Shown here: positions 1 to 11,773 of the stretch, in pieces
How positions within the stretch are numbered: the first letter of the stretch is position 1
Layout: every line of letters starts with the position of its first letter
DNA from: Molossus alvarezi
Lineage: Eukaryota > Chordata > Mammalia > Chiroptera > Molossidae
Assembly: GCA_037176705.1 (NCBI GenBank)
Contig: JBAWUJ010000105.1
Coordinates: 124,001-188,000, forward strand
Reading direction: 5' to 3'
Length of the DNA stretch: 64,000 nucleotides
Position numbers and translations under genes: made by a program
Notes under the pieces: model-generated
Databases searched by the model: none
The model's input: the letters and a program-made list of their open reading frames with translations, nothing else
Told to the model about the DNA's origin: nothing

Positions 1-1188
1 TGCACAGAAAGAACACCAGTCATGAACACTTTTGACTATGCCTGTGTATTCCCATAGGTTCTTCGGGGAAATAGTCTTGAAACAAGTGAATCCATGACCA
101 TTGTTCCAAGACTGACACTCCCTCTTTTAAATTGATCCTTTTTTGTTCTAATGGCTGGAATTAGGGGATTGAGTACTTGTCAGTTATCAAGAAATAGGCT
201 GAATTTGTCACAGGGAATTAGAAAGATAGGTTCGGGAGATTCCAGTCATGAACAAGGTACAATTCCAGCATTTCACAATGATTTAATGCGTTTACTTTGA
301 ATTCTCAGGAGAAAACAGGTATCTACTCCTTATGTTTTTTGAGGAAATCTGTACAAACAGTGAAATGTATGATGGTTCCTAGAATGACACTGATTCATTC
401 GGTCACAACTTTAAAGAATGTGTGTAGAACTGAATAGGGTATAGATTTCCATGACCTGAACATTGCCCTAACCAATGTGTTTGATTTCTGCAGCCCAGCC
501 TTTGTTGGATATCAAGATGACTCATAGACACTTCCAGGCAAACAACACGTATGCAGGGCTAAAAGGTAGTATGTGGAAAGGCTGCCTCATCAACTAGTAC
601 AGGTTGACTTTCCTGGTCACATAGGAAAGAAGGTAGACACCTGCATTTACTTACAACACTGTTTGACACTCCAATGTAAAGTATGCCCTGCACACCGGGC
701 ATAGTTAGTGTGTAAGTAATTGAAATGGATACCCAGGTCCACTACACAAGTGCATTTTTTCTAGAACACTCCTCTTGTTCTCATTCACAGAGATGTTCAA
801 TGTGAAAAACCCTTGGTATTGTCAGTGTCTTCCAATTCATGGATTTACTCCTTGCATGGAGACAACCAATGTTTCAACTACATCACTTTAGATGTGTTCA
901 ATTTCACTGCTTCAAGAATGCACATATGTGACACCAGTAGTTATCAATCTTTCCATTGATTCAGTCTTGGCCATACGCTGGTTCACGGTTCTGAGTAAGA
1001 ATCATGTGAAACCAACTGCTACAGCAGAAACCAAACTTTTTCCAAGTATCGCCTTCAAAAATAGGCTTCAAGACGATCCAATCTTTGAAACCATGAACAA
1101 CACAGAACACAAAAAGGGATAACTTTTGATGCTACACATAAGTGTGCTCTGACCTAGTTGTTCTTTCCATGATATGACTGGATCTCCC

Positions 1189-1195
1189 TATAAAA
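1189..1195 (+). promoter_or_regulatory. TATA-like box (exemplar, unit 1), function unproven
   Basis: TATAAAA inside 'ccctataaaacgagg' matches the core TATA-box consensus. It recurs at the same offset in units 1-31 (for example 3151-3157 in unit 2) and is changed to 'ctatgaaacg' in units 32 and 33. No CpG island or other core promoter element is evident, and a 7-bp match can arise by chance in AT-rich DNA. If it fires, satellite transcripts would start about 30 bp downstream on the + strand. Confidence 0.25.
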
Positions 1196-1311
1196 CGAGG
1201 AGAATGTACGTTAAAGTGTTCATGTTCCTCAAGATCTGTGCATTCACTTAACCCAAATGGAAATATTCATTCATTCCAACAGTTGTTTGACTAGAACATG
1301 TTTGTTCACAC

Positions 1312-1345
1312 TTTCCCTGCAAAGGTACTTAACTTCCCAGGGAAA
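1312..1345. other. Dyad: 8-bp inverted repeat with 18-nt loop (exemplar, unit 1)
   Basis: TTTCCCTG (1312-1319) pairs with CAGGGAAA (1338-1345) across an 18-nt loop. The structure recurs in every unit. Units 2 and 3 lose the outermost pair ('ccttccctg'), and unit 10 loses a G in the right arm near 18998. It could form a small cruciform or transcript hairpin. It lacks a following T-run, so it is not a terminator. Function unknown. Confidence 0.6.
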
Positions 1346-1542
1346 AACATGCCACTGAGTGAATGTGGCCCCTGGCTCTCACAGAGTTTTTCCCATCGTT
1401 CAGTATATCCAAGACTGCACCAGCAAGTCTTGAGTCTCTTTGTCTGGAACAAGGGAAAGAAACTTACACTGCGAAGTTTCAGTGTGATTCCACCTTTACA
1501 AATGGACATTTCTTAAACACTTAACCAAAACAACATATGCTT

Positions 1543-1554
1543 TGAGGATCCTCA
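1543..1554. other. 12-bp perfect palindrome with BamHI site (exemplar, unit 1)
   Basis: TGAGGATCCTCA reads the same on both strands. It appears in every unit that reaches this far, so BamHI would be expected to release a ~1.96-kb ladder band. Units 6, 9, 10, 11 and 21 gain a second GGATCC in 'gatggatcc', about 0.6 kb before the next central site is passed over, and would give shorter pieces. Confidence 0.75.
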
Positions 1555-1783
1555 CGCTCTAGGCTTCATGGGAGTGACTTTGGTGCCACTGAAGTGAAGA
1601 GTTCTAACACAGTTCATTTGGAATAGGTTTGCTTTGTATACACTCTCCTACAATCAAACTAGAGTGAAAAGTATATCTAAGGACCTATCAAGAGTCAGGT
1701 TGCCACATTTCCTTAAATCAATACTTTCCACAACTGTACTAAGAACACGTAATCTGAAAAACAGTACAACAGTGGTGGTTCCA

Positions 1784-1800
1784 TTTCGTGTGAAGCGGGT
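1784..1800 (+). other. CENP-B box, unit 1
   Basis: TTTCGTGTGAAGCGGGT: TTCG at 1785-1788, A at 1793, CGGG at 1796-1799, so all nine essential positions of nTTCGnnnnAnnCGGGn are met. Against the fuller human form YTTCGTTGGAARCGGGA there are three mismatches, all at non-essential positions. CENP-B is a pogo-transposase-derived mammalian protein that binds this site as a dimer and supports CENP-A/CENP-C and heterochromatin assembly. Binding here is inferred, not shown. The two CpGs in the site are known to block binding when methylated. The other 31 boxes have the same 17 bases. Confidence 0.88.
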
Positions 1801-2429
1801 ATAGCCCTGGAATCTTTTTCTCAATATTTGGATATTATTTGAAGAAGGTTGTCTATTGGAACACAGTTCTTTGAACAGGGAGCCACTGAACAGGCCATTG
1901 GACACTGCAACCGTACAAAGGTTTCCATTCTGCTCTTGAACTGAATGTTATTCTATTATTCTGCACAGAAAGAACACCAGTCATGAACACTTTTGACTAT
2001 GCCTGTGTATTCCCATAGGTTCTTCGGGGAAATAGTCTTGAAACAAGTGAATCCATGACCATTGTTCCAAGACTGACACTCCCTCTTTTAAATTGATCCC
2101 TTTTTTGTTCTAATGGCTGGAATAAGGGGATTGAGTACTTGTCAGTTATCAAGAAATAGGCTGAATTTGTCACAGGGAATTAGAAAGATAGGTTCGGGAG
2201 ATTCCAGTCATGAACAAGGTACAATTCCAGCATTTCACAATGATGGAATGCGTTTACTTTGAATTCTCAGGAGAAAACAGGTATCTACTCCTTATGTTTT
2301 TTGAGGAAATCGGTACAAACAGTGAAATGTATGATGGTTCCTAGAATGACACTGATTCATTCGGTCACAACTTTAAAGAATGTGTGTAGAACTGAATAGG
2401 GTATAGATTTCCATGACCTGAACATTGCC

Positions 2430-2679
2430 CTAACCAATGTGTTTGATTTCTGCAGCCCAGCCTTTGTTGGATATCAAGATGACTCATAGACACTTCCAGG
2501 CAAACAACACGTATGCAGGGCTAAAAGGTAGTATGTGGAAAGGCTGCCTCATCAACTAGTACAGGTTGACTTTCCTGGTCACATAGGAAAGAAGGTAGAC
2601 ACCTGCATTTACTTACAACACTGTTTGACACTCCAATGTAAAGTATGCCCTGCACACCGGGCATAGTTAGTGTGTAAGT
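2430..2679 (+). other. Splice-site-like pair bounding 218 bp (exemplar, unit 2), speculative
   Basis: A branch-point-like CTAAC (2430-2434) lies 22 bp before an acceptor-like 'tttctgcag' ending at 2455. A donor-like GTAAGT lies at 2674-2679. The enclosed 218 bp could be a repeated non-coding exon. The donor is lost in units 3-4 (GAAAGT), the acceptor AG in unit 16, and the CTAAC becomes CTAAA in type B units 13, 15, 17 and 19, so it is not uniformly maintained. Confidence 0.2.
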
Positions 2680-2704
2680 AATTGAAATGGATACCCAGGT
2701 CCAC

Positions 2705-2716
2705 TGCACAAGTGCA
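2705..2716. other. 12-bp palindrome-like dyad TGCACaaGTGCA (exemplar, unit 2)
   Basis: TGCAC and GTGCA flank two A bases. It is present from unit 2 onward. Unit 1 has 'ctacacaag', which breaks the left arm, and type B units change the neighbouring base ('ccgctgcac') without touching the arms. A chance short dyad is possible. Confidence 0.4.
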
Positions 2717-3745
2717 TTTTCTCTAGAACACTCCTCTTGTTCTCATTCACAGAGATGTTCAATGTGAAAAACCCTTGGTATTGTCAGTGTCTTCCAATTC
2801 ATGGATTTACTCCTTGCATGGAGACAACCAATGTTTCAACTACATCACTTTAGATGTGTTCAGTTTCACTGCTTCAAGAATGCACATATGTGACACCAGT
2901 AGTTATCAATCTTTCCATTGATTCAGTCTTGGCCATACGCTGGTTCACTGTTCTGAGTAAGAATCATGTGAAACCAACTGCTACAGCAGAAACCAAACTT
3001 TTTCCAAGTATCGCCTTCAAAAATAGGCTTCAAGACGATCCAATCTTTGAAACCATGAACAACACAGAACACAAAAAGGGATAACTTTTGATGCTACACA
3101 TAAGTGTGCTCTGACCTAGTTGTTCTTTCCATGATATGACTGGATCTCCCTATAAAACGAGGAGAATGTACGTTAAAGTGTTCATGTTCCTCAAGATCTG
3201 TGCATTCACTTAACCCAAATGGAAATATTCATTCATTCCAACAGTTGTTTGACTAGAACATGTTTGTTCACACCTTCCCTGCAAAGGTACTTAACTTCCC
3301 AGGGAAAAACATGCCACTGAGTGAATGTGGCCCCTGGCTCTCACAGAGTTTTGCCCATCGTTCAGTGTATCCAAGACTGCACCAGCAAGTCTTGTGTCTC
3401 TTTGTCTGGAACAAGGGAAAGAAACTTACACTGCGAAGTTTCAGTGTGATTCCACCTTTACAAATGGACATTTCTTAAACACTTAACCAAAACAACATAT
3501 GCTTTGAGGATCCTCACGCTCTAGGCTTCATGGAAGTGACTTTGGTGCCACTGAAGTGAAGAGTTCTAACACAGTTCATTTGGAATAGGTTTGCTTTGTA
3601 TACACTCTCCTACAATCAAACTAGAGTGAAAAGTATATCTAAGGACCTATCAAGAGTCAGGTTGCCACATTTCCTTAAATCAATACTTTCCACAACTCTA
3701 CTAAAAACACGTAATCTGAAAAACAGTACAACAGTGGTGGTTCCA

Positions 3746-3762
3746 TTTCGTGTGAAGCGGGT
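3746..3762 (+). other. CENP-B box, unit 2
   Basis: Same 17 bases, 1962 bp from the previous box. Confidence 0.88.
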
Positions 3763-3923
3763 ATAGCCCTAGAATCTTTTTCTCAATATTTGGATATTAT
3801 TTGAAGAAGGTTGTCTATTGGAACACAGTTCTTTGAACAGGGAGCCACTGAACAGTCCATTGGACACTGCAACCGTACAAAGGTTTCCATTCTGCTCTTG
3901 AACTGAATGTTATTCTATTATTC

Positions 3924-5885
3924 TGCACAGAAAGAACACCAGTCATGAACACTTTTGACTATGCCTGTGTATTCCCATAGGTTCTTCGGGGAAATAGTCT
4001 TGAAACAAGTGAATCCATGACCATTGTTCCAAGACTGACACTCCCTCTTTTAAATTGATCCCTTTTTTGTTCTAATGGCTGGAATAAGGGGATTGAGTAC
4101 TTGTCAGTTATCAAGAAATAGGCTGAATTTGTCACAGGGAATTAGAAAGATAGGTTCGGGAGATTCCAGTCATGAACAAGGTACAATTCCAGCATTTCAC
4201 AATGATGGAATGCGTTTACTTTGAATTCTCAGGCGAAAACAGGTATCTACTCCTTATGTTTTTTGAGGAAATCGGTATAAACAGTGAAATGTATGATGGT
4301 TCCTAGAATGACACTGATTCATTCGGTCACAACTTTAAAGAATGTGTGTAGAACTGAATAGGGTATAGATTTCCATGACCTGAACATTGCCCTAACCAAT
4401 GTGTTTGATTTCTGCAGCCCAGCCTTTGTTGGATATCAAGATGACTCATAGACACTTCCAGGCAAACAACACGTATGCAGGGCTAAAAGGTAGTATGTGG
4501 AAAGGCTGCCTCATCAACTAGTACAGGTTGACTTTCCTGGTCACATAGGAAAGAAGGCAGACACCTGCATTTACTTACAACACTGTTTGACACTCCAATG
4601 TAAAGTATGCCCTGCACACCGGGCATAGTTAGTGTGAAAGTAATTGAAATGGATACCCAGGTCCACTGCACAAGTGCATTTTCTCTAGAACACTCCTCTT
4701 GTTCTCATTCACAGAGATGTTCAATGTGAAAAACCCTTGGTATTGTCAGTGTCTTCCAATTCATGGATTTACTCCTTGCATGGAGACAACCATTGTTTCA
4801 ACTACATCACTTTAGATGTGTTCAGTTTCACTGCTTCAAGAATGCACATATGTGACACCAGTAGTTATCAATCTTTCCATTGATTCAGTCTTGGCCATAC
4901 GCTGGTTCACTGTTCTGAGTAAGAATCATGTGAAACCAACTGCTACAGCAGAAACCAAACTTTTTCCAAGTATCGCCTTCAAATATAGGCTTCAAGACGA
5001 TCCAATCTTTGAAACCATGAACAACACAGAACACAAAAAGGGATAACTTTTGATGCTACACATAAGTGTGCTCTGACCTAGTTGTTCTTTCCATGATATG
5101 ACTGGATCTCCCTATAAAACGAGGAGAATGTACGTTAAAGTGTTCATGTTCCTCAAGATCTGTGCATTCACTTAACCCAAATGGAAATATTCATTCATTC
5201 CAACAGTTGTTTGACTAGAACATGTTTGTTCACACCTTCCCTGCAAAGGTACTTAACTTCCCAGGGAAAAACATGCCACTGAGTGAATGTGGCCCCTGGC
5301 TCTCACAGAGTTTTGCCCATCGTTCAGTGTATCCAACACTGCACCAGCAAGTCTTGTGTCTCTTTGTCTGGAACAAGGGAAAGAAACTTACACTGCGAAG
5401 TTTCAGTGTGATTCCACCTTTACAAATGGACATTTCTTAAACACTTAACCAAAACAACATATGCTTTGAGGATCCTCACGCTCTAGGCTTCATGGAAGTG
5501 ACTTTGGTGCCACTGAAGTGAAGAGTTCTAACACAGTTCATTTGGAATAGGTTTGCTTTGTATACACTCTCCTACAATCAAACTAGAGTGAAAAGTATAT
5601 CTAAGGACCTATCAAGAGTCAGGTTGCCACATTTCCTTAAATCAATACTTTCCACAACTCTACTAAGAACACGTAATCTGAAAAACAATACAACAGTGGT
5701 GGTTCCATTTCGTGTGAAGCGGGTATAGCCCTAGAATCTTTTTCTCAATATTTGGATATTATTTGAGGAAGGTTGTCTATTGGAACACAGTTCTTTGAAC
5801 AGGGAGCCACTGAACAGTCCATTGGACACTGCAACCGTACAAAGGTTTCCATTCTGCTCTTGAACTGAATGTTATTCTATTATTC
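3924..5885 (+). repeat. Satellite unit 3 (left group)
   Basis: 1962 bp. It shares 'aaggcagac', 'gtgtgaaagt' (which removes the donor-like GTAAGT) and 'accattgtttc' with unit 4. Its own changes include 'aggcgaaaac', 'ggtataaac', 'ccaacactg' and 'tttgaggaagg'. Confidence 0.98.
5708..5724 (+). other. CENP-B box, unit 3
   Basis: Same 17 bases, 1962 bp from the previous box. Confidence 0.88.
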
Positions 5886-7850
5886 TGCACAGAAAGAACA
5901 CCAGTCATGAACACTTTTGACTATGCCTGTGTATTCCCATAGGTTCTTCGGGGAAATAGTCTTGAAACAAGTGAATCCATGACCATTGTTCCAAGACTGA
6001 CACTCCCTCTTTTAAATTGATCCCTTTTTTGTTCTAATGGCTGGAATAAGGGGATTGAGTACTTGTCAGTTATCAAGAAATAGGCTGAATTTGTCACAGG
6101 GAATTAGAAAGATAGGTTCGGGAGATTCCAGTCATGAACAAGGTACAATTCCAGCATTTCACAATGATGGAATGCGTTTACTTTGAATTCTCAGGAGAAA
6201 ACAGGTATCTACTCCTTATGTTTTTTGAGGAAATCGGTACAAACAGTGAAATGTATGATGGTTCCTAGAATGACACTGATTCATTCGGTCACAACTTTAA
6301 AGAATGTGTGTAGAACTGAATAGGGTATAGATTTCCATGACCTGAACATTGCCCTAACCAATGTGTTTGATTTCTGCAGCCCAGCCTTTGTTGGATATCA
6401 AGATGACTCATAGACACTTCCAGGCAAACAACACGTATGCAGGGCTAAAAGGTAGTATGTGGAAAGGCTGCCTCATCAACTAGTACAGGTTGACTTTCCT
6501 GGTCACATAGGAAAGAAGGCAGACACCTGCATTTACTTACAACACTGTTTGACACTCCAATGTAAAGTATGCCCTGCACACCGGGCATAGTTAGTGTGAA
6601 AGTAATTGAAATGGATACCCAGGTCCACTGCACAAGTGCATTTTCTCTAGAACACTCCTCTTGTTCTCATTCACAGAGATGTTCAATGTGAAAAACCCTT
6701 GGTATTGTCAGTGTCTTCCAATTCATGGATTTACTCCTTGCATGGAGACAACCATTGTTTCAACTACATCACTTTAGATGTGTTCAGTTTCACTGCTTCA
6801 AGAATGCACATATGTGACACCAGTAGTTATCAATCTTTCCATTGATTCAGTCTTGGCCATACGCTGGTTCACTGTTCTGAGTAAGAATCATGTGAAACCA
6901 ACTGCTACAGCAGAAACCAAACTTTTTCCAAGTATCGCCTTCAAAAATAGGCTTCAAGACGATCCAATCTTTGAAACCATGAACAACACAGAACACAAAA
7001 AGGGATAACTTTTGATGCTACACATAAGTGTGCTCTGACCTAGTTGTTCTTTCCATGATATGACTGGATCTCCCTATAAAACGAGGAGAATGTACGTTAA
7101 AGTGTTCATGTTCCTCAAGATCTGTGCACTCACTTAACCCAAATGGAAATATTCATTCATTCCAACAGTTGTTTGACTAGAACATGTTTGTTCACACTTT
7201 CCCTGCAAAGGTACTTAACTTCCCAGGGAAAAACATGCCACTGAGTGAATGTGGCCCCTGGCTCTCACAGAGTTTTGCCCATAGTTCAGTATATCCAAGA
7301 CTGCACCAGCAAATCTTGAGTCTCTTTGTCTGGAACAAGGGAAAGAAACTTACACTGCGAAGTTTCAGTGTGATTCCACCTTTACAAATGGACATTTCTT
7401 AAACACTTAACCAAAACAACATATGCTTTGAGGATCCTCACGCTCTAGGCTTCATGGAAGTGACTTTGGTGCCACTGAAGTGAAGAGTTCTAACACAGTT
7501 CATTTGGAATAGGTTTGCTTTGTATACACTCTCCTACAATCAAACTAGAGTGAAAAGTATATCTAAGGACCTATCAAGAGTCAGGTTGCCACATTTCCTT
7601 AAATCAATACTTTCCACAACTGTACTAAGAACACGTAATCTGAAAAACAGTACAACAGTGGTGGTTCCATTTCGTGTGAAGCGGGTATAGCCCTAGAATC
7701 TTTTTCTCAATATTTGGATATTATTTGAAGAAGGTTGTCTATTGGAACACAGTTCTTTGAACAGGGAGTCACTTAACAGGGAGCCATTGGACACTGCAAT
7801 TGTACAAAGGTTTCCATTCTGCTCTTGAACTGAATGTTATTCTATTATTC
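5886..7850 (+). repeat. Satellite unit 4 (longest, 1965 bp)
   Basis: The only 1965-bp unit. Near 7765-7790 the usual 'gagccactgaacagtcc' stretch is replaced by a version with 'aacaggga' present twice, a net gain of 3 bp. The front half matches unit 3. From about 7190 it switches to 'cacactttcc' and 'catagttcag', the form used by all later units. Confidence 0.98.
7670..7686 (+). other. CENP-B box, unit 4
   Basis: Same 17 bases, 1962 bp from the previous box; the unit's 3-bp gain lies downstream of it. Confidence 0.88.
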
Positions 7851-9812
7851 TGCACAGAAAGAACACCGGTCATGAACACTTTTGACTATGCCTCTGTATT
7901 CCCATAGGTTCTTAGGGGAAATAGTCCTGAAACAAGTGAATCCATGACAATTGTTCAAAGACTGACACTCCCTCTTTTAAATTGATCCCTTTTTTGTTCT
8001 AATGGATGGAATAAGGGGATTGAGTACTTGTCAGTTATCAAGAAATAGGCTGAATTTGTCACAGGGAATTAGAAAGATAGGTTCGGGAGATTCCAGTCAT
8101 GAAAAAGGTACAATTCCAGCATTTCACAATGATGGAATGCATTTACTTTGAATTCTCAGGAGAAAACAGGTATCTACTCCTTATGTTTTTTGAGGAAATC
8201 GGTACAAACAGTGAAATGTATGATGGTTCCTAGAATGACACTGATTCATTCGGTCACAACTTTAAAGAATGTGTGTAGAACTGAATAGGGTATAGATTTC
8301 CATGACCTGAACATTGCCCTAACCAATGTGTTTGATTTCTGCAGCCCAGCCTTTGTTGGATATCAAGATGACTCATAGACACTTCCAGGCAAACAACACG
8401 TATGCAGGGCTAAAAGGTAGTATGTGGAAAGGCTGCCTCATCAACTAGTACAGGTTGACTTTCCTGGTCACATAGGAAAGAAGGTAGACACCTGCATTTA
8501 CTTACAACACTGTTTGACACTCCAATGTAAAGTATGCCCTGCACACCGGGCATAGTTAGTGTGTAAGTAATTGAAATGGATACCCAGGTCCACTGCACAA
8601 GTGCATTTTCTCTAGAACACTCCTCTTGTTCTCATTCACAGAGATGTTCAATGTGAAAAACCCTTGGTATTGTCAGTGTCTTCCAATTCATGGATTTACT
8701 CCTTGCATGGAGACAACCAATGTTTCAACTACATCACTTTAGATGTGTTCAGTTTCACTGCTTCAAGAATGCACATATGTGACACCAGTAGTTATCAATC
8801 TTTCCATTGATTCAGTCTTGGCCATACGCTGGTTCACTGTTCTGAGTAAGAATCATGTGAAACGAACTGCTACAGCAGAAACCAAACTTTTTCCAAGTAT
8901 CGCCTTCAAAAATGGGTTTCAAGACGATCCAATCTTTGAAACCATGAACAACACAGAACACAAAAAGGGATAACTTTTGATGCTACACATAAGTGTGCTC
9001 TGTCCTAGTTGTTCTTTCCATGATATGACTGGATCTCCCTATAAAACGAGGAGAATGTACGTTAAAGTGTTCATGTTCCTCAAGATCTGTGCATTCACTT
9101 AACCCAAATGGAAATATTCATTCATTCCAACAGTTGTTTGACTAGAACATGTTTGTTCACACTTTCCCTGCAAAGGTACTTAACTTCCCAGGGAAAAACA
9201 TGCCACTGAGTGAATGTGGCCCCTGGCTCTCACAGAGTTTTGCCCATAGTTCAGTATATCCAAGACTGCACCAGCAAGTCTTGAGTCTCTTTGTCTGGAA
9301 CAAGGGAAAGAAACTTACACTGCGAAGTTTCAGTGTGATTCCACCTTTACAAATGGACATTTCTTAAACACTTAACCAAAACAATATATGCTTTGAGGAT
9401 CCTCACGCTCTAGGCTTCATGGAAGTGACTTTGGTGCCACTGAAGTGAAGAGATCTACAACAGTTCATTTGGAATAGGTTTGCTTTGTATACACTCTCCT
9501 ACAATCAAACTAGAGTGAAAAGTATATCTAAGGACCTATCCAGAGTCAGGTTTCCACATTTCCTTAAATCAATACTTTCCACAACTGTACTAAGAACACG
9601 TAATCTGAAAAACAGTACAACAGTGGTGGTTCCATTTCGTGTGAAGCGGGTATAGCCCTAGAATCTGTTTCTCAATATTTGGATATTATTTGAAGAAGGT
9701 TGTCTATTGGAACACAGTTCTTTGAACAGGGAGCCACTGAACAGTCCATTGGACACTGCAACCGTATTAAGGTTTCCATTCTGCTCTTGAACTGAATGTT
9801 ATTCTATTATTC
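7851..9812 (+). repeat. Satellite unit 5
   Basis: 1962 bp. First unit with 'ctctgtcctag', 'gttcttagggg' and 'gtcctg'. Own changes: 'caccggtcatg', 'gcctctgtat', 'gaaaaaggtac', 'gaaacgaac' and 'acaatatatg'. Its end, from 9451 ('agatctacaac', 'gtttccac', 'gaatctgttt', 'cgtattaagg'), is copied in unit 8. Confidence 0.98.
9635..9651 (+). other. CENP-B box, unit 5
   Basis: Same 17 bases, 1965 bp from the previous box; inside the duplicated 2.4-kb tract. Confidence 0.88.
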
Positions 9813-11773
9813 TCCACAGAAAGAACACCAGTCATGAACACTTTTGACTATGCCTGTGTATTCCCATAGGTTCTTCAGGGAAATAGTCCTGAAACAAGTG
9901 AATCCATGACCATTGTTCCAAGACTGACACTCCCTCTTTTAAATTGATCCCTTTTTTGTTCTAATGGCTGGAATAAGGGGATTGAGTACTTGTCAGTTAT
10001 CAAGAAATAGGCTGAATTTGTCACAGGGAATTAGAAAGATAGGTTCGGGAGATTCTAGTCATGAACAAGGTACAATTCCATCATTTCACAATGATGGAAT
10101 GCGTTTACTTTGAATTCTCAGGAGAAAACAGGTATCTACTCCTTATGTTTTTTGAGGAAATCGGTACAAACAGTGAAATGTATGATGGATCCTAGATTGA
10201 CACTGATTCATTCGGTCACAACTTTAATGAATGTGTGTAGAACTGAATAGGGTATAGATTTCCATGACCTGAACTTTGCCCTAACCAATGTGTTTGATTT
10301 CTGCAGCCCAGCCTTTGTTGGATATCAAGATGACTCATAGACACTTCCAGGCAAACAACACGTATGCAGGGGTAAAAGGTAGTATGTGGAAAGGCTGCCT
10401 CATCAACTAGTACAGGTTGACTTTCCTGGTCACATAGGAAAGAAGGTAGACACCTGCATTTACTTACAACACTGTTTGACACTCCAATGTAAAGTATGCC
10501 CTGAACACCGGGCATAGTTAGTGTGTAAGTAATTGAAATGGATACCCAGGTCCACTGCACAAGTGCATTTTCTCTAGAACACTCCTCTTGTTCTCATTCA
10601 CAGAGATGTTCAATGTGAAAAACCCTTGGTATTGTCAGTGTCTTCCAATTCATGGATTTACTCCTTGCATGGAGACAACCAATGTTTCAACTACATCACT
10701 TTAGATGTGTTCAGTTTCACTGCTTCAAGAATGCACATATGTGACAACAGTAGTTATCAATCTTTCCATTGATTCAGTCTTGGCCATACGTTGGTTCACT
10801 GTTCTGAGTAAGAATCATGTGAAACCAACTGCTACAGCAGAAACCAAACTTTTTCCAAGTATCACCTTCAAAAATGGGCTTCAAGACGATCCAATCTTTG
10901 AAACCATGAACAACACAGAACACAAAAAGGGATAACTTTTGATGCTACACATAAGTGTGCTCTGTCCTAGTTGTTCTTTCCATGATATGACTGGATCTCC
11001 CTATAAAACGAGGAGAATGTACGTTAAAGTGTTCATGTTCCTCAAGATCTGTGCATTCACTTAACCCCAATGGAAATATTCATTCATTCCAACAGTTGTT
11101 TGACTAGAACATGTTTGTTCACACTTTCCCTGCAAAGGTACTTAATTTCCCAGGGAAAAACATGCCACTGAGTGAATGTGGCCCCTGGCTCTCACAGAGT
11201 TTTGCCCATAGTTCAGTATATCCAAAACTGCACCAGCAAGTCTTGTGTCTCTTTGTCTGGAACAAGGGAAAGAAACTTACACTGCGAAGTTTCAGTGTGA
11301 TTCCACCTTTACAAATGAACATTTCTTAAACACTTAACCAAAACAACATATGCTTTGAGGATCCTCACGCTCTAGGCTTCATGGAAGTGACTTTGGTGCC
11401 ACTGAAGTGAAGAGTTCTAACACAGTTCAGTTGGAATAGGTTTGCTTTGTATACACTCTCCTACAATCAAACTAGAGTGAAAAGTATATCTAAGGACCTA
11501 TCCAGAGTCAGGTTGCCACATTTCCTTAAATCAATACTTTCCACAACTGTACTAAGAACACGTAATCTGAAAAACAGTACAACAGTGGTGGTTCCATTTC
11601 GTGTGAAGCGGGTATAGCCCTAGAATCTTTTCTCAATATTTGGATATTATTTGAAGAAGGTTGTCTATTGGAACACAGTTCTTTGAACAGGGAGCCACTG
11701 AACAGTCCATTGGACACTGCAACCGTACAAAGGTTTCCATTCTGCTCTTGAACTCAATGTTATTCTATTATTC
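9813..11773 (+). repeat. Satellite unit 6 (copy of the unit 9 type)
   Basis: 1961 bp; one T is missing in 'gaatcttttctc'. It shares a long private list with unit 9: 'gattctagtc', 'ccatcattt', 'ggatcctagattg', 'tttaatgaatg', 'gaactttgcc', 'gtgacaacag', 'atcacctt', 'ttaaccccaatg', 'ccaaaactg' and 'gttcagttgg'. Differences from unit 9 include 'ctccacag', 'ggggtaaaag' and 'ctgaacacc'. Confidence 0.98.
11597..11613 (+). other. CENP-B box, unit 6
   Basis: Same 17 bases, 1962 bp from the previous box; followed 15 bp later by the single-T deletion. Confidence 0.88.

Larger units (their letters stand above)
1..1961 (+). repeat. Satellite unit 1 (most divergent of the left group)
   Basis: 1961 bp; one C is missing before the T-run near 130. 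It has more unique changes than its neighbours: 'ggaattagggg', 'atgatttaatg', 'aaatctgtac', 'ctacacaag' followed by an expanded T-run, 'ttcaatttc' and 'catgggagtg'. It carries 'ccctggaatc' just after the CENP-B box, a variant otherwise found only from unit 22 on. Confidence 0.97.
1962..3923 (+). repeat. Satellite unit 2 (left group)
   Basis: 1962 bp; used here as the length reference. Left-group markers are 'aataggcttc', 'tgacctag' and 'catcgttcag'. It shares 'cacaccttcc' and 'cagtgtatcc' with unit 3. Specific to this unit is 'ctactaaaaacac'. Confidence 0.98.

Noticed and set aside
229..240. 'ggttcgggagat' as a possible tRNA/SINE B box
   Set aside because: It departs from GGTTCGANNCC at the key A and the final CC, and no A box lies at a suitable distance upstream.
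892..1122. A 76-codon + strand frame recurring in nearly every unit
   Set aside because: It recurs only because the repeat recurs. Type A units 12, 14 and 16 have an in-frame TAA ('ggctttaag'), unit 21 has a 1-bp loss near its start, most differences between copies change the amino acid, and no known domain is visible. No start context or gene structure supports it.
1294..1307. GAACATGTTTGTTC as a glucocorticoid-type hormone response element
   Set aside because: The half-sites are spaced by 4 bases, not 3, so it does not fit the receptor's required spacing.
1298..1516. A 72-codon + strand frame and the overlapping 67-codon - strand frame
   Set aside because: The + frame is cut by TAG ('cactagcaag') in units 13, 15, 17, 18, 19 and 20 and by frame shifts in units 10 and 21. 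The overlapping opposite-strand frame is its shadow. No recognisable protein family.
1654..1905. An 83-codon - strand frame spanning the CENP-B box in unit 1 and many right-group units
   Set aside because: It is open only where 'ccctggaatc' replaces 'ccctagaatc', which carries a stop on the minus strand. It has no recognisable domain, and the CENP-B box explains the conserved core better.
10216..10560. A 114-codon - strand frame in unit 6
   Set aside because: It is the usual 62-codon - strand frame, lengthened because one C-to-G change ('ggggtaaaag') removes a stop codon in this copy only.
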